The translations under genes were made by a program, and so were the position numbers. From NCBI RefSeq assembly GCF_020709055.1, contig NZ_JAJFCK010000040.1:1-21308 (forward strand): a DNA stretch of 21,308 bases. The letters are read 5' to 3'. Numbering within the stretch: the first letter of the stretch is position 1; the number at the start of each line of letters is the position of its first letter. The notes under the pieces are model-generated. The model worked only from the letters and a program-made list of their open reading frames with translations, was not told the origin of the DNA and made no database searches. Positions 15,153 to 21,308 of this stretch are shown one piece after another. Source of the stretch: Ruminococcus callidus (GTDB lineage: Bacteria > Bacillota > Clostridia > Oscillospirales > Ruminococcaceae).

Positions 15153-15386
15153 TTAGTCGATCTCCACTGCGATCTTTTCGTTGCTCTTGGCCGCACCGGC
15201 ACGCATAATGACACGAATCGCCTTTGCGATGCGTCCCTGCTTTCCGATGACACGTCCGGTATCCTCCGGCGCAACGTGCAGATGAAAGACAATGACACCC
15301 TCCTCGTTGGGGGCATCTTCTGTGATCTCAATGGCGTCCGGATTTTCCACCAATCCGGCAACAATGGTTTTCAGCAGTTCCTGCAT
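15153..15386 (-). CDS. khpA: KH-domain RNA-binding protein KhpA
   Basis: This small KH protein (YlqC/KhpA) binds RNA as a dimer or with KhpB (Jag) and influences cell size and small-RNA biology in Gram-positive bacteria. The 77-residue protein carries the KH signature VIGKQGRIAKAIR with the GKQG loop at 48-51. The ATG at 15386 has AAGGAGC at good spacing; an upstream in-frame extension has a charged start unlike the family and no ribosome site. It sits between rpsP and rimM, the normal position in Firmicutes. The 135-bp gap to rpsP contains a possible structured element. Confidence 0.93.
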   Translation of the reverse strand: MQELLKTIVAGLVENPDAIEITEDAPNEEGVIVFHLHVAPEDTGRVIGKQGRIAKAIRVIMRAGAAKSNEKIAVEID

Positions 15387-15414
15387 GTTCCCAGCTCCTT
15401 TCTCATGCTCGGCC

Positions 15415-15478
15415 GATTGCTCCACTGGTCAGCCGTCCCGGCACGCTCTGCGCCAGACAGTTCACCGGCGGAGCAATC
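15415..15478 (-). promoter_or_regulatory. Long-range hairpin between rpsP and khpA
   Basis: GATTGCTCC at 15415-15423 pairs perfectly with GGAGCAATC at 15470-15478. The 46-nt loop is GC-rich and can fold further. It lies between the rpsP stop and the khpA ribosome site. It is not followed by a T-run, so it may affect mRNA processing or partial attenuation rather than full termination. Confidence 0.4.
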
Positions 15479-15521
15479 CTTGCGCCGCTCCTGCGGCACA
15501 ACCCCGCACTTGGGCATACGC

Positions 15522-15764
15522 TTAGAGTACGCCTTCCTTCTTCAGGATTACCTTTACGGTATCGGTCGGCTGTGCGCCGTTTGCCAGCCAGGTCTTTGCC
15601 TTGTCAGCGTCCAGGCTAACAACGGTCGGCTCCTTGGTCGGGTCATAGTAACCGATCTCTTCGATGAAGCGGCCATCTCTCGGATAACGCTCATCAGCAA
15701 CCACGATACGATAGAACGGAGCCTTCTTTGCGCCCATTCTTCTCAGTCTGATCTTTACTGCCAT
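15522..15764 (-). CDS. rpsP: 30S ribosomal protein bS16
   Basis: bS16 is a small-subunit protein that binds 16S rRNA during early 30S assembly. The 80-residue product starts [24 protein letters not shown], cited here as its head motif [14 protein letters not shown], and contains [13 protein letters not shown], both typical of S16. The ATG at 15764 is preceded by GGAGGT at 10 nt; a GTG four codons earlier overlaps the ribosome site and is less likely. A 160-bp inverted-repeat element lies between it and ffh, starting 36 bp from its own start. Confidence 0.97.
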   Translation of the reverse strand: MAVKIRLRRMGAKKAPFYRIVVADERYPRDGRFIEEIGYYDPTKEPTVVSLDADKAKTWLANGAQPTDTVKVILKKEGVL

Positions 15765-15800
15765 GTTAAAATTCACCTCCGTGTTGTTTCTTTGACATTA

Positions 15801-15960
15801 GGGCTTGTTTGAAAAATCCGTACATTTGCTAAAATACCCATAAATCACTGTCTGTGTCGTCGAAAATCCTTGTCAGGCGATAGCCTGCCTGCGAATTTTC
15901 TCCTAACATACAATCATTTCTGTGCATTTTCCCAAACATCGCTATTTTTCAAACAACCCC
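15801..15960 (+). mobile_element. Short inverted-repeat element D between ffh and rpsP
   Basis: The ends GGGCTTGTTTGAAAAAT and ATTTTTCAAACAACCCC pair at 16 of 17 positions. The flanks are TTA at the left and TTC at the right, a near-duplication. The centre (15862-15900) has an outer stem GAAAAT/ATTTTC, an inner stem CAGGC/GCCTG with loop GATA, and the same CTTG / CCTGCG internal loop as four other elements. It is non-coding and begins downstream of ffh by 36 bp. The end sequence resembles those of the IS5 transposon family (inference). Confidence 0.8.
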
Positions 15961-15996
15961 TTCAAATCTATGTCCAGCAGTTTCCTGCGGGATTGC

Positions 15997-17418
15997 TTAT
16001 TTCTTCGGCGGCATCAGCCCCGGCGGAAGTCCGGGGATCCCGCCGCCTGCCATTCCCTGCAGCTGTTCCGGACTCATTGCCGAAAGCTGCCGCATGGCAC
16101 GGCGGCTCATTTTGCCGCCCTTTCCCGTCGCCTTTTTGCCCAGCTGCTTCATCATCTTCTGCATCTGGTCAAACTGTTTCAGCAGACGGTTGACATCCTC
16201 CACCCTGGTGCCGCTTCCGGCGGCGATACGCCGCTTGCGGGAGGGGTTGATGATGGAGGGCTTTTCCCGTTCCGCCCTGGTCATGGATGTGATCATCGCC
16301 TCAATGCGGACGAACTGTTTCTCATCCACATCCACGTCCTTGAGCTTGTCGCCCACGCCGGGAAGCATATTGATGATGGAGCGGATGGAGCCCATCTTCT
16401 GAATCTGCCGGAGCTGATCCAGCAGATCGTTCATGTCGAACTTGTTCTGTTCCAGCTTCTTAGCGATCTTTGCGGCATCCTTTTCGCTGACGGTGCTCTC
16501 CGCCTTTTCAATGAGGGTGAGCACATCGCCCATGCCCAGAATGCGGGATGCCATACGCTGGGGGTGGAACTGTTCGAAATCGTCCAGCTTCTCGCCCATG
16601 CCCACGTACTTGATGGGCTTGCCGGTGACTGCCAGCACGGACAGTGCCGCACCGCCACGGGTGTCGGAGTCCAGCTTGGACATGAGCACGCTGTCGATGC
16701 CCAGCGCATCGTCAAACGCCTTTGCCACATTGACGGCATCCTGACCGGTCATGGCATCCACCACCAGCATGATCTCGTTGGGGTGCGCCAGTTTCTTCAG
16801 ATCTTTCAGCTCGTCCATCAGTTCCAGATCGATGTGCAGACGGCCGGCGGTATCCAGAATCACCACATCATGGCCGTGATCCTTGGCGAACCGCATTGCC
16901 TCCCGCACGATGATGCGGGGGTCGATCTGACCCATCTCAAAGACCTTGACGCCGGCACGCTCGCCCACCACCTGCAGCTGGTTGATTGCCGCCGGACGGT
17001 AGATATCGCATGCCACCAGCAGCGGATAATGCCCTTCTTTTTTCAGCATCTTCGCCAGCTTGGCGGCGTGGGTGGTCTTACCGGAGCCCTGCAGACCGCA
17101 CATCATGATGACGCACGGCGGCTTGGACGGGAAGTTGATGCGTGCGTTCTCATTGCCCATGAGGCTGCACAGCTCTTCGTTGACGATCTTGATGACCTGC
17201 TGCGCCGGTGTCAGGCTGTTGAGCACCTCTTCGCCCACAGCACGCTCGGAGACCTTCTGCACAAAATCCTTGACGACCTTATAGCTGACATCTGCCTCCA
17301 GCAGCGCCATACGCACTTCCCGCATCGCTGCTTTGACATCGCTTTCCGTCAGCTTGCCGTGGGATTTCAGCTTTTTGAACACCTGATTCAATTTTCCGGA
17401 AAGTCCTTCAAATGCCAT
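15997..17418 (-). CDS. ffh: Signal recognition particle protein Ffh
   Basis: Ffh is the GTPase of the signal recognition particle. It binds signal peptides and SRP RNA and delivers ribosomes to FtsY at the membrane. The 473-residue protein has an N domain (1-90) and a G domain with P-loop GLQGSGKTT at 108-116, DTAGR at 189-193 and SKLD. The methionine-rich M domain follows (about 300-435), with SRKRRIAAGSG, the SRP RNA-binding stretch, and QMQKMMKQLGK. A Gly/Pro/Met-rich tail ends in PPKK. The start lies 36 bp after ylxM, its usual partner. An inverted-repeat element follows before rpsP. Confidence 0.97.
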   Translation of the reverse strand: MAFEGLSGKLNQVFKKLKSHGKLTESDVKAAMREVRMALLEADVSYKVVKDFVQKVSERAVGEEVLNSLTPAQQVIKIVNEELCSLMGNENARINFPSKPPCVIMMCGLQGSGKTTHAAKLAKMLKKEGHYPLLVACDIYRPAAINQLQVVGERAGVKVFEMGQIDPRIIVREAMRFAKDHGHDVVILDTAGRLHIDLELMDELKDLKKLAHPNEIMLVVDAMTGQDAVNVAKAFDDALGIDSVLMSKLDSDTRGGAALSVLAVTGKPIKYVGMGEKLDDFEQFHPQRMASRILGMGDVLTLIEKAESTVSEKDAAKIAKKLEQNKFDMNDLLDQLRQIQKMGSIRSIINMLPGVGDKLKDVDVDEKQFVRIEAMITSMTRAEREKPSIINPSRKRRIAAGSGTRVEDVNRLLKQFDQMQKMMKQLGKKATGKGGKMSRRAMRQLSAMSPEQLQGMAGGGIPGLPPGLMPPKK

Positions 17419-17454
17419 GTTGTCTCCTCCTCGCCTGTATTTCCAGCCGGCGCT

Positions 17455-17814
17455 TTACAGCAGCTTTTCTCCCTGCTGCACCGTTTCCAATGCCCGGCGG
17501 CATTCCTCCTGCACGGAGGCGTTGTCCGCCGTCTGCGACGCAATTGCCCGGATGGACTCGGAAAGCGCCGTGTAGTTCTCCCGCAGGGCGCACAGACGTG
17601 CCGCAAACTGAAGCGTGTCCTCCATTTTCAGGAGGATCTGTTCGCCCCGCTTGATGCCGTCCCGCACGCCCTGCCGGGTGATGCCGACCATTTCCGCAAT
17701 CTCCCCCAGAGAGAGATCCGCACAGTAGTATAGCTCTGTCATGCGGTACTGGTGGGGTGTCAGAAACTCCCCGTAGCAGTCCAGCAGCATGGCGAACCGC
17801 AAATCCTTTGACAT
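17455..17814 (-). CDS. ylxM: YlxM, SRP-associated helix-turn-helix protein
   Basis: YlxM is a small protein usually encoded directly upstream of ffh, thought to modulate the signal recognition particle. The 118-residue product contains YGEFLTPHQYRMTELYYCADLSLGEIAEMVGITRQGVRDGI, of which LSLGEIAEMVGITRQGVRD (about 35-53) is the sigma-70-region-4-like helix-turn-helix. The C-terminal half is predicted helical. The start at 17814 follows GGAGG at 7 nt; an in-frame ATG at 17838 lies upstream of that site. It is the first gene of the operon and has its own consensus promoter. Confidence 0.9.
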   Translation of the reverse strand: MSKDLRFAMLLDCYGEFLTPHQYRMTELYYCADLSLGEIAEMVGITRQGVRDGIKRGEQILLKMEDTLQFAARLCALRENYTALSESIRAIASQTADNASVQEECRRALETVQQGEKLL

Positions 17815-17849
17815 CCTGTGCCCTCCCTGTAAAAGCAATCCGCTTTACA

Positions 17850-17878
17850 AGTATACTCCATTTTTGCCGGTTTGTCAA
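17850..17878 (-). promoter_or_regulatory. Promoter of the ylxM-trmD operon
   Basis: A perfect TTGACA (17873-17878) and TATACT (17850-17855) on the minus strand are 17 bp apart, about 36 bp ahead of the ylxM start. No other clear promoter is seen as far as trmD. Confidence 0.8.
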
Positions 17879-17974
17879 GTCCGGTTTGTTCGTGATTCTG
17901 CACAAATTTCGGACTCCGCTTTTTCCGATTTGTCAATATATTTGCTTATTTTTCATGCTTTGTCTGCATTCGCC

Positions 17975-18003
17975 TTGACATCTTTCCGGTTTTCGCCTAT
18001 AAT
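17975..18003 (+). promoter_or_regulatory. Promoter of the SCP2-like gene
   Basis: TTGACA (17975-17980) and TATAAT (17998-18003) on the plus strand are both perfect with a 17-bp spacer. The leader to the start at 18088 is about 78 nt and includes a GCGGTATCGGATACCGC palindrome (18050-18066). Confidence 0.85.
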
Positions 18004-18087
18004 ATTGATAAGAATCGCAGTTTCCGACAGAAATTGTGCCATAGACGTGCGGTATCGGATACCGCACCAACAGAAAGGATGGGCATT

Positions 18088-18603
18088 ATGACTTTTGATG
18101 AGATGTTTGCACAGGCAAAGGCACTGCTGGAAAACGCCAGTGCCAAGGACACAGACACCACCGTATCGGTGCAGTTTGATGTTTCCGGTGACGGCTGCGG
18201 CGCATTCTATGCGGTAGTTTCCGCAGACAGCGACGAGCTGACCATCGAGCCGTTTGACTATAAGGATCACGATGTACTGGTATCCGCAGATTCCGCTGCC
18301 CTGCTGGACGCTCTGCGCACCGCAGAAACCGCTGCGCTGGATCTCGCCGGCGAATGGGAGAAGATCGCCGCATTCCGCCGTGTTCTGGCAACCCTGCCGG
18401 CACCGGAGGAAAAGAAACCGGCTGCTGCGCCGAAGGCAGAGGCTGCTTCTCCGGCAGCTGCGGAGAAGAAGCCGGCGGCTGCTCCGGCAGCAAAGACCGC
18501 TGCGGTAAAGCCGGCGGCAAAGGCTACCGTTGCAAAGCCGGCTGTTTCGGCAAAGAAACCGGCTGCATCTGCCGCAAGAAAGTCTGCCAGAAAGAGCAAG
18601 TAA
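18088..18603 (+). CDS. SCP2-like lipid-binding domain protein with histone-H1-like tail
   Basis: The 171-residue product has two parts. Residues 1-105 resemble the sterol carrier protein 2 fold found in small clostridial proteins, seen in VSVQFDVSGDGCGAFYAVV and IEPFDYKDHDVLVSADS. Such domains form a hydrophobic cavity for lipids, but the ligand here is unknown. Residues 106-171 are almost only Ala, Lys, Pro and Ser, with repeated KKPAAAP-type units, and end KKPAASAARKSARKSK. This is disordered and strongly basic like histone H1 tails, so it could bind nucleic acid or acidic surfaces. AAAGG sets the start at 18088; an ATG 9 bp upstream abuts that site. There is no signal peptide. The TAA stop coincides with the target of element B. 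The SCP2 call is moderate. Confidence 0.75.
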   Translation: MTFDEMFAQAKALLENASAKDTDTTVSVQFDVSGDGCGAFYAVVSADSDELTIEPFDYKDHDVLVSADSAALLDALRTAETAALDLAGEWEKIAAFRRVLATLPAPEEKKPAAAPKAEAASPAAAEKKPAAAPAAKTAAVKPAAKATVAKPAVSAKKPAASAARKSARKSK

Positions 18604-18764
18604 GAACCTGTCTTCACAAGCGTATACAAGTGCCTTTTCGGCAAATTTTGCTGCATCCTGCGTGAAAAATACTTGCCGGGCGACAGCCCGCCTGCGTATT
18701 TTTGCCTTGCCTGCAACAAAATTATGCTCGAAAATCCACATATATTTCTTGTGAAGACAAGTTC
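18604..18764 (+). mobile_element. Short inverted-repeat element B, inserted at a stop codon
   Basis: The element is 161 bp, flanked by TAA at 18601-18603 and 18765-18767, with end repeats GAACCTGTCTTCACAAG and CTTGTGAAGACAAGTTC. It is an inverted near-copy of the element at 9160-9320. The left TAA is the stop codon of the SCP2-like gene. The core (18665-18703) has outer stem AAAAATA/TATTTTT, inner stem CGGGC/GCCCG with tetraloop GACA, and internal loop CTTGC opposite CCTGCG. Longer-range pairing (TTTTCGGCA with its counterpart) would make the whole element one extended hairpin. It encodes no protein. Confidence 0.87.
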
Positions 18765-18800
18765 TAAGACGGACGAGAACGGTATTTTATATCCCATAAA

Positions 18801-18838
18801 AAAACCGGCTGTGACAGGCAATTGTCACAGCCGGTTTT
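18801..18838 (-). terminator. Terminator of the dockerin peptidase gene
   Basis: A perfect 16-bp stem (AAAACCGGCTGTGACA with its complement) has a 6-nt loop. On the minus strand the stem runs into at least eight T residues. It is 26 bp past the peptidase stop and could also stop plus-strand transcripts leaving the SCP2-like gene and element B. Confidence 0.93.
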
Positions 18839-18864
18839 GGTTTTCCTGTCAAGGCGACCCCGCA

Positions 18865-20898
18865 CTACCGAATCAGCGTACTCCAGTCCGGCTCTTCTCC
18901 GGTCGCCTGAATTGCGTAGTATTGCAGGATGGCGAAAGCGTCATCCATTTCAATGGAATCGTTTTCATTCACATCCGCCGCCATCACCTGCGCCGGCAGC
19001 AGCGGACTCAGATTTCCGGCTGCCACATTGGAATAGGACTGGAGCGCCAGAAACGCATCGTCCAGCGTGATGTCCCCGTCCCCGTCCACATCGCCCCGTT
19101 TCCAGGTGGTGTTGGCGTACAGATAGCGTGGGTACTGAAGCACCTCCTCCTGTTCCAGCTCTGCCAGCAGATTTCGTGCAGCGTTGTCCAGCAGCGGCTG
19201 CGCAACGTTCTGCGGGAGCGCCGCCGCCTCGGTATACGCCTGATTCAGGCGTTCATTTCCGGCGGTTTCCAGCACATCGCTCTCCGAGACCGTCTGAAGC
19301 GCCGAGAGCAGCTGTGTCGGGTTGCTGCTGCCGTCGTTCTTAACGATCGCCTTGATTGCCATGTTGCCGATCTCTCCGCAATAAGGGTTGTCCGCACGGA
19401 ACTTGGTGATATCCCACCAGTTATGGGCGTTGTCCTGCAGGTAGCTCTGTCCCGGCAGAATGCTGTGGTGCCGGCTGAGGGTTTCCTCTTCCACAGACTC
19501 CTCCAGCACCAGATACAGCGGTGCGCCCTTGCCGTTGGCACGGTCGGTGAGTTGCAATGTCACGGAAAAGCGGTCGCCCTTTTTCAGCGCCACAGGCGTC
19601 ACGGGCACACTTTTATAACCGCTGTAGGAGAGACTGCCGGTGTTTCTGGTCAGCAGCTGTCCGTCTGTGGGATCTTTCGCATCCTGCGACAGACGATAGA
19701 CACAGACGGTATAGTACGCAGTATCCGCATGCTCCATGTTGTCGCCGGCGTTGGGGAACATGACGGCGGTCAGTGTGCCGTCCTCCTGTGCGGTGAATAC
19801 GTTGGCAGCGCAGGGCGTGCGCAGACCGCAGTAGGACACAGTGCCGTCATACTGGTAGCACGTTTCATCCTCTGCCGCCCGCATGTGCACGCTGCCGAAC
19901 TCGCACAGGGACGGCTCCTCGTAGGAGATCCAGAAGTAGCCGTCATAGGCATCGTCGCCCCAGCTGTTCCGCACCAGCCATGCTCCGTCCTTCTTGGGGC
20001 GGCTCTCCAGCGCAAAATTCATGCGGGAATAGCTGTCGTCCCAGCCCACGATGAGCACGGCGTGGTCAGCGTAGGTTCCGTCGTATTGATTCTGGTAATA
20101 GCAGCAGGATTCCCCGTTGTCGTGGTACAGCGTCTGGTCAGAGTGGAAGGACACGCTGACCGCACCGCTGTCCATGAGCCAGTTTTTGACGATGGATTCC
20201 GAGCCGGATTCCAGCTGCCAGATGGTGTCGGAGCTTTCAAAGCGGTAGTAGGACACGAAGCGCTGGTACTCCGAATAGCCGAACTCCCAGCGGGAGAGCG
20301 GCGCATAGCAGTCCCGCTGTGTGCCGCTGCCGGAGGCGAGGGCTGCCGATGCGATCTCGATGTTGCCGCCGCCCAGCCCTTTCTTATCGTTGGCAGCTAT
20401 GAGGTAGTCGCCGCTGGTGAAGTCCCCCGGCTGGTTATGGTCGGTAAAGGTGTACCAGCCCAGCGATGCCTCGGAGAAGTTCAGTTCGCCGTTTTCATCC
20501 AGCCACTCGTCCGGAATGTCCAGTCCCTGCTTCATGATGTTGGATTCGCAGGCACCCAGCGTGGAGAATGCCCAGCAAAGCCCTGTCGAGCCCTGATTCT
20601 TCGCCCTTGTGACGTAGCTCGTCCCGTCCACATCCCGCAGGTCATAGCTGGACGGCAGATTCGCTGCACTCCGCAGCCCCTCGGCACCGGATACGGATGT
20701 TTTGGAAAGCGTCTGCTCCGTGCCGTCCGCAGATGTCACATGCGGTGCAAGCCGTGCGCCGTTCTGCGTCAGGCTGGTGCGGATGATGTCCAGCGGTTCC
20801 GGCGTTTCCTGTACAGCTGCCGCAGGGACAGCCGCAAAAGGAAGACATGCGCACGCCAGCAGCGCAGCCATTGTGCGTATCACTCCATTTTTCTTCAT
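18865..20898 (-). CDS. Secreted C1-family cysteine peptidase with dockerin
   Basis: The 677-residue protein is exported and probably attaches to the cellulosome. A signal peptide spans about 1-28 (MKKNGVIRT, hydrophobic core, AAA cleavage region). A pro-like stretch leads to a papain-type domain (about 82-345) with oxyanion Gln102, catalytic Cys108 in NQGSTGLCWAFST, His279 in YADHAVLIVGWDD and Asn311 in VRNSWGDDAYDGYFW. Residues 350-520 look like the beta-sandwich, lectin-like domain that often follows such peptidases. A helical linker (525-595) precedes a type I dockerin (601-667) with two calcium-loop repeats, DVDGDGDITLDDAFLALQSY and DVNENDSIEMDDAFAILQYY. The dockerin should bind a scaffoldin cohesin encoded elsewhere. 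The start follows AGGAGGT, and the gene has its own promoter and terminator. Substrates are unknown. Confidence 0.93.
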   Translation of the reverse strand: MKKNGVIRTMAALLACACLPFAAVPAAAVQETPEPLDIIRTSLTQNGARLAPHVTSADGTEQTLSKTSVSGAEGLRSAANLPSSYDLRDVDGTSYVTRAKNQGSTGLCWAFSTLGACESNIMKQGLDIPDEWLDENGELNFSEASLGWYTFTDHNQPGDFTSGDYLIAANDKKGLGGGNIEIASAALASGSGTQRDCYAPLSRWEFGYSEYQRFVSYYRFESSDTIWQLESGSESIVKNWLMDSGAVSVSFHSDQTLYHDNGESCCYYQNQYDGTYADHAVLIVGWDDSYSRMNFALESRPKKDGAWLVRNSWGDDAYDGYFWISYEEPSLCEFGSVHMRAAEDETCYQYDGTVSYCGLRTPCAANVFTAQEDGTLTAVMFPNAGDNMEHADTAYYTVCVYRLSQDAKDPTDGQLLTRNTGSLSYSGYKSVPVTPVALKKGDRFSVTLQLTDRANGKGAPLYLVLEESVEEETLSRHHSILPGQSYLQDNAHNWWDITKFRADNPYCGEIGNMAIKAIVKNDGSSNPTQLLSALQTVSESDVLETAGNERLNQAYTEAAALPQNVAQPLLDNAARNLLAELEQEEVLQYPRYLYANTTWKRGDVDGDGDITLDDAFLALQSYSNVAAGNLSPLLPAQVMAADVNENDSIEMDDAFAILQYYAIQATGEEPDWSTLIR

Positions 20899-20974
20899 AA
20901 AGACCTCCTAAATCGCATCTGCATGCCAGAATTCCCCGTGCAGATTTTTTCCGATGCTTCGGATGATTGTATAT

Positions 20975-21003
20975 ATTATACCATAATTTGTTGTACAAGT
21001 CAA
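20975..21003 (-). promoter_or_regulatory. Promoter of the dockerin peptidase gene
   Basis: TTGACT (20998-21003) and a perfect TATAAT (20975-20980) on the minus strand are 17 bp apart, giving a leader of about 70 nt before the peptidase start. Confidence 0.85.
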
Positions 21004-21308
21004 CAATTGCATTTGCTTTTTCACAAGTAAGCCCCTTGATGCAGTCACGAGGAGGTGGTAAAATCAGGAAAAAGCGTGCTGTGACGTGGGGGGGGGGTTA
21101 TTGTGCGGCAAAAAGCAGCATGGAAAAGATGACACGAAAGAACCCCTCTGAGCGTCTGTTTTTGTGATACGAAACCAACGGACACGGCACGCCGTGTCCC
21201 TACAAGAACAAAAAGCATCGTGCAGAAACAGAGAGAAACGAAGTCGTTTGATTCGTCAGGCTGCTCCAGCTGAGCGCAGCTGGCGAGGTGTTCTTAGAGG
21301 GCACGTGC
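21004..21308. other. Non-coding right edge with repeat fragments
   Basis: I see no credible gene here. The stretch holds a run of ten G (21088-21097) and AACCCCTCTGAGCG near 21145, like one inner arm of the element at 7324-7445. A hairpin CCAGCTG/CAGCTGG at 21266-21283 is followed by GAGGTGTTCTT, like the opposite arm of that element. It may be a decayed or window-cut relative of element F. Confidence 0.4.
21180..21199. repeat. GC-rich short palindrome
   Basis: GGACACGGC and GCCGTGTCC pair perfectly around a 2-nt loop. Such GGACACGGC palindromes are, from general knowledge, dispersed in several clostridial genomes. No function is implied by position. Confidence 0.5.

Noticed and set aside
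15922..17733. A 603-codon open frame on the plus strand
   Set aside because: It is the antisense shadow of ffh and ylxM, which are unmistakable on the minus strand. It has no ribosome site and a Cys/His/Leu-rich composition typical of antisense frames in GC-rich genes.
9160..18764. CRISPR array
   Set aside because: The repeated units are 160-172 bp inverted-repeat elements scattered singly over 14 kb, not short direct repeats with regular spacers.
18673..21030. A 785-codon open frame on the plus strand
   Set aside because: It lies opposite the dockerin peptidase and begins inside an inverted-repeat element. No domain is recognisable in it.
1..21308. tRNA or rRNA genes
   Set aside because: I found no cloverleaf with a GGTTC-A arm and CCA-type end, and no rRNA signature. 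The GGTTC strings at element ends belong to terminal repeats.

Overview
The window looks like chromosome from a cellulosome-forming, Ruminococcus-like member of the Oscillospiraceae (Firmicutes). The support is a full-length Spo0A and SpoIVB, the Firmicutes order ylxM-ffh-rpsP-khpA-rimM-trmD, an HPr with both His15 and Ser46, strong AGGAGG ribosome sites, consensus sigma-A promoters in AT-rich spacers between GC-rich genes, and a secreted cysteine peptidase ending in a type I dockerin. The species is inferred; there is no rRNA here.

Layout. (1) Positions 1-148 hold a consensus promoter firing left, out of the window. (2) Positions 213-8940, minus strand, carry arginine biosynthesis: argG as its own unit with promoter and terminator, then argH, a 60-residue membrane protein, argC, argJ, argB, argD and argF, closed by a 17-bp hairpin. 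The bifunctional ArgJ implies the cyclic acetyl-recycling pathway. (3) Positions 9321-11792, minus strand, hold a flavin-reductase-like protein, spo0A behind four 0A-box-like sites, and an unrecognised four-helix membrane protein. A promoter-plus-terminator pair pointing at the 3' end of spo0A suggests a short antisense-side RNA. (4) spoIVB runs right from 11993 and converges on ptsH (HPr) over a shared terminator. (5) Positions 13901-17814, minus strand, form the SRP/ribosome-maturation operon. (6) A divergent gene at 18088 encodes an SCP2-like domain with a histone-H1-like tail. (7) The dockerin peptidase (18865-20898) is followed by a non-coding right edge.

The most unusual layer is a set of short inverted-repeat elements. 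Five elements of 160-172 bp (4530, 9160, 9873, 15801, 18604) share a core hairpin, although their ends differ. They are flanked by TTA or TAA duplications or decayed versions of these. A sixth, different element (7324) also has TTA flanks. Two near-identical copies sit exactly on the TAA stop codon of a gene, so the duplication recreates the stop. Two others lie inside operons, between argC and argJ and between ffh and rpsP. Paired bases of the core change together between copies while an internal loop (CTTG opposite CCTGCG) is kept, which points to selection on a folded structure.

How the genes work together: the arg genes make arginine from glutamate. The YlxM/Ffh/S16/KhpA/RimM/TrmD block serves protein targeting and ribosome or tRNA maturation. 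Spo0A and SpoIVB belong to sporulation control, and the dockerin peptidase belongs to the extracellular cellulosome.
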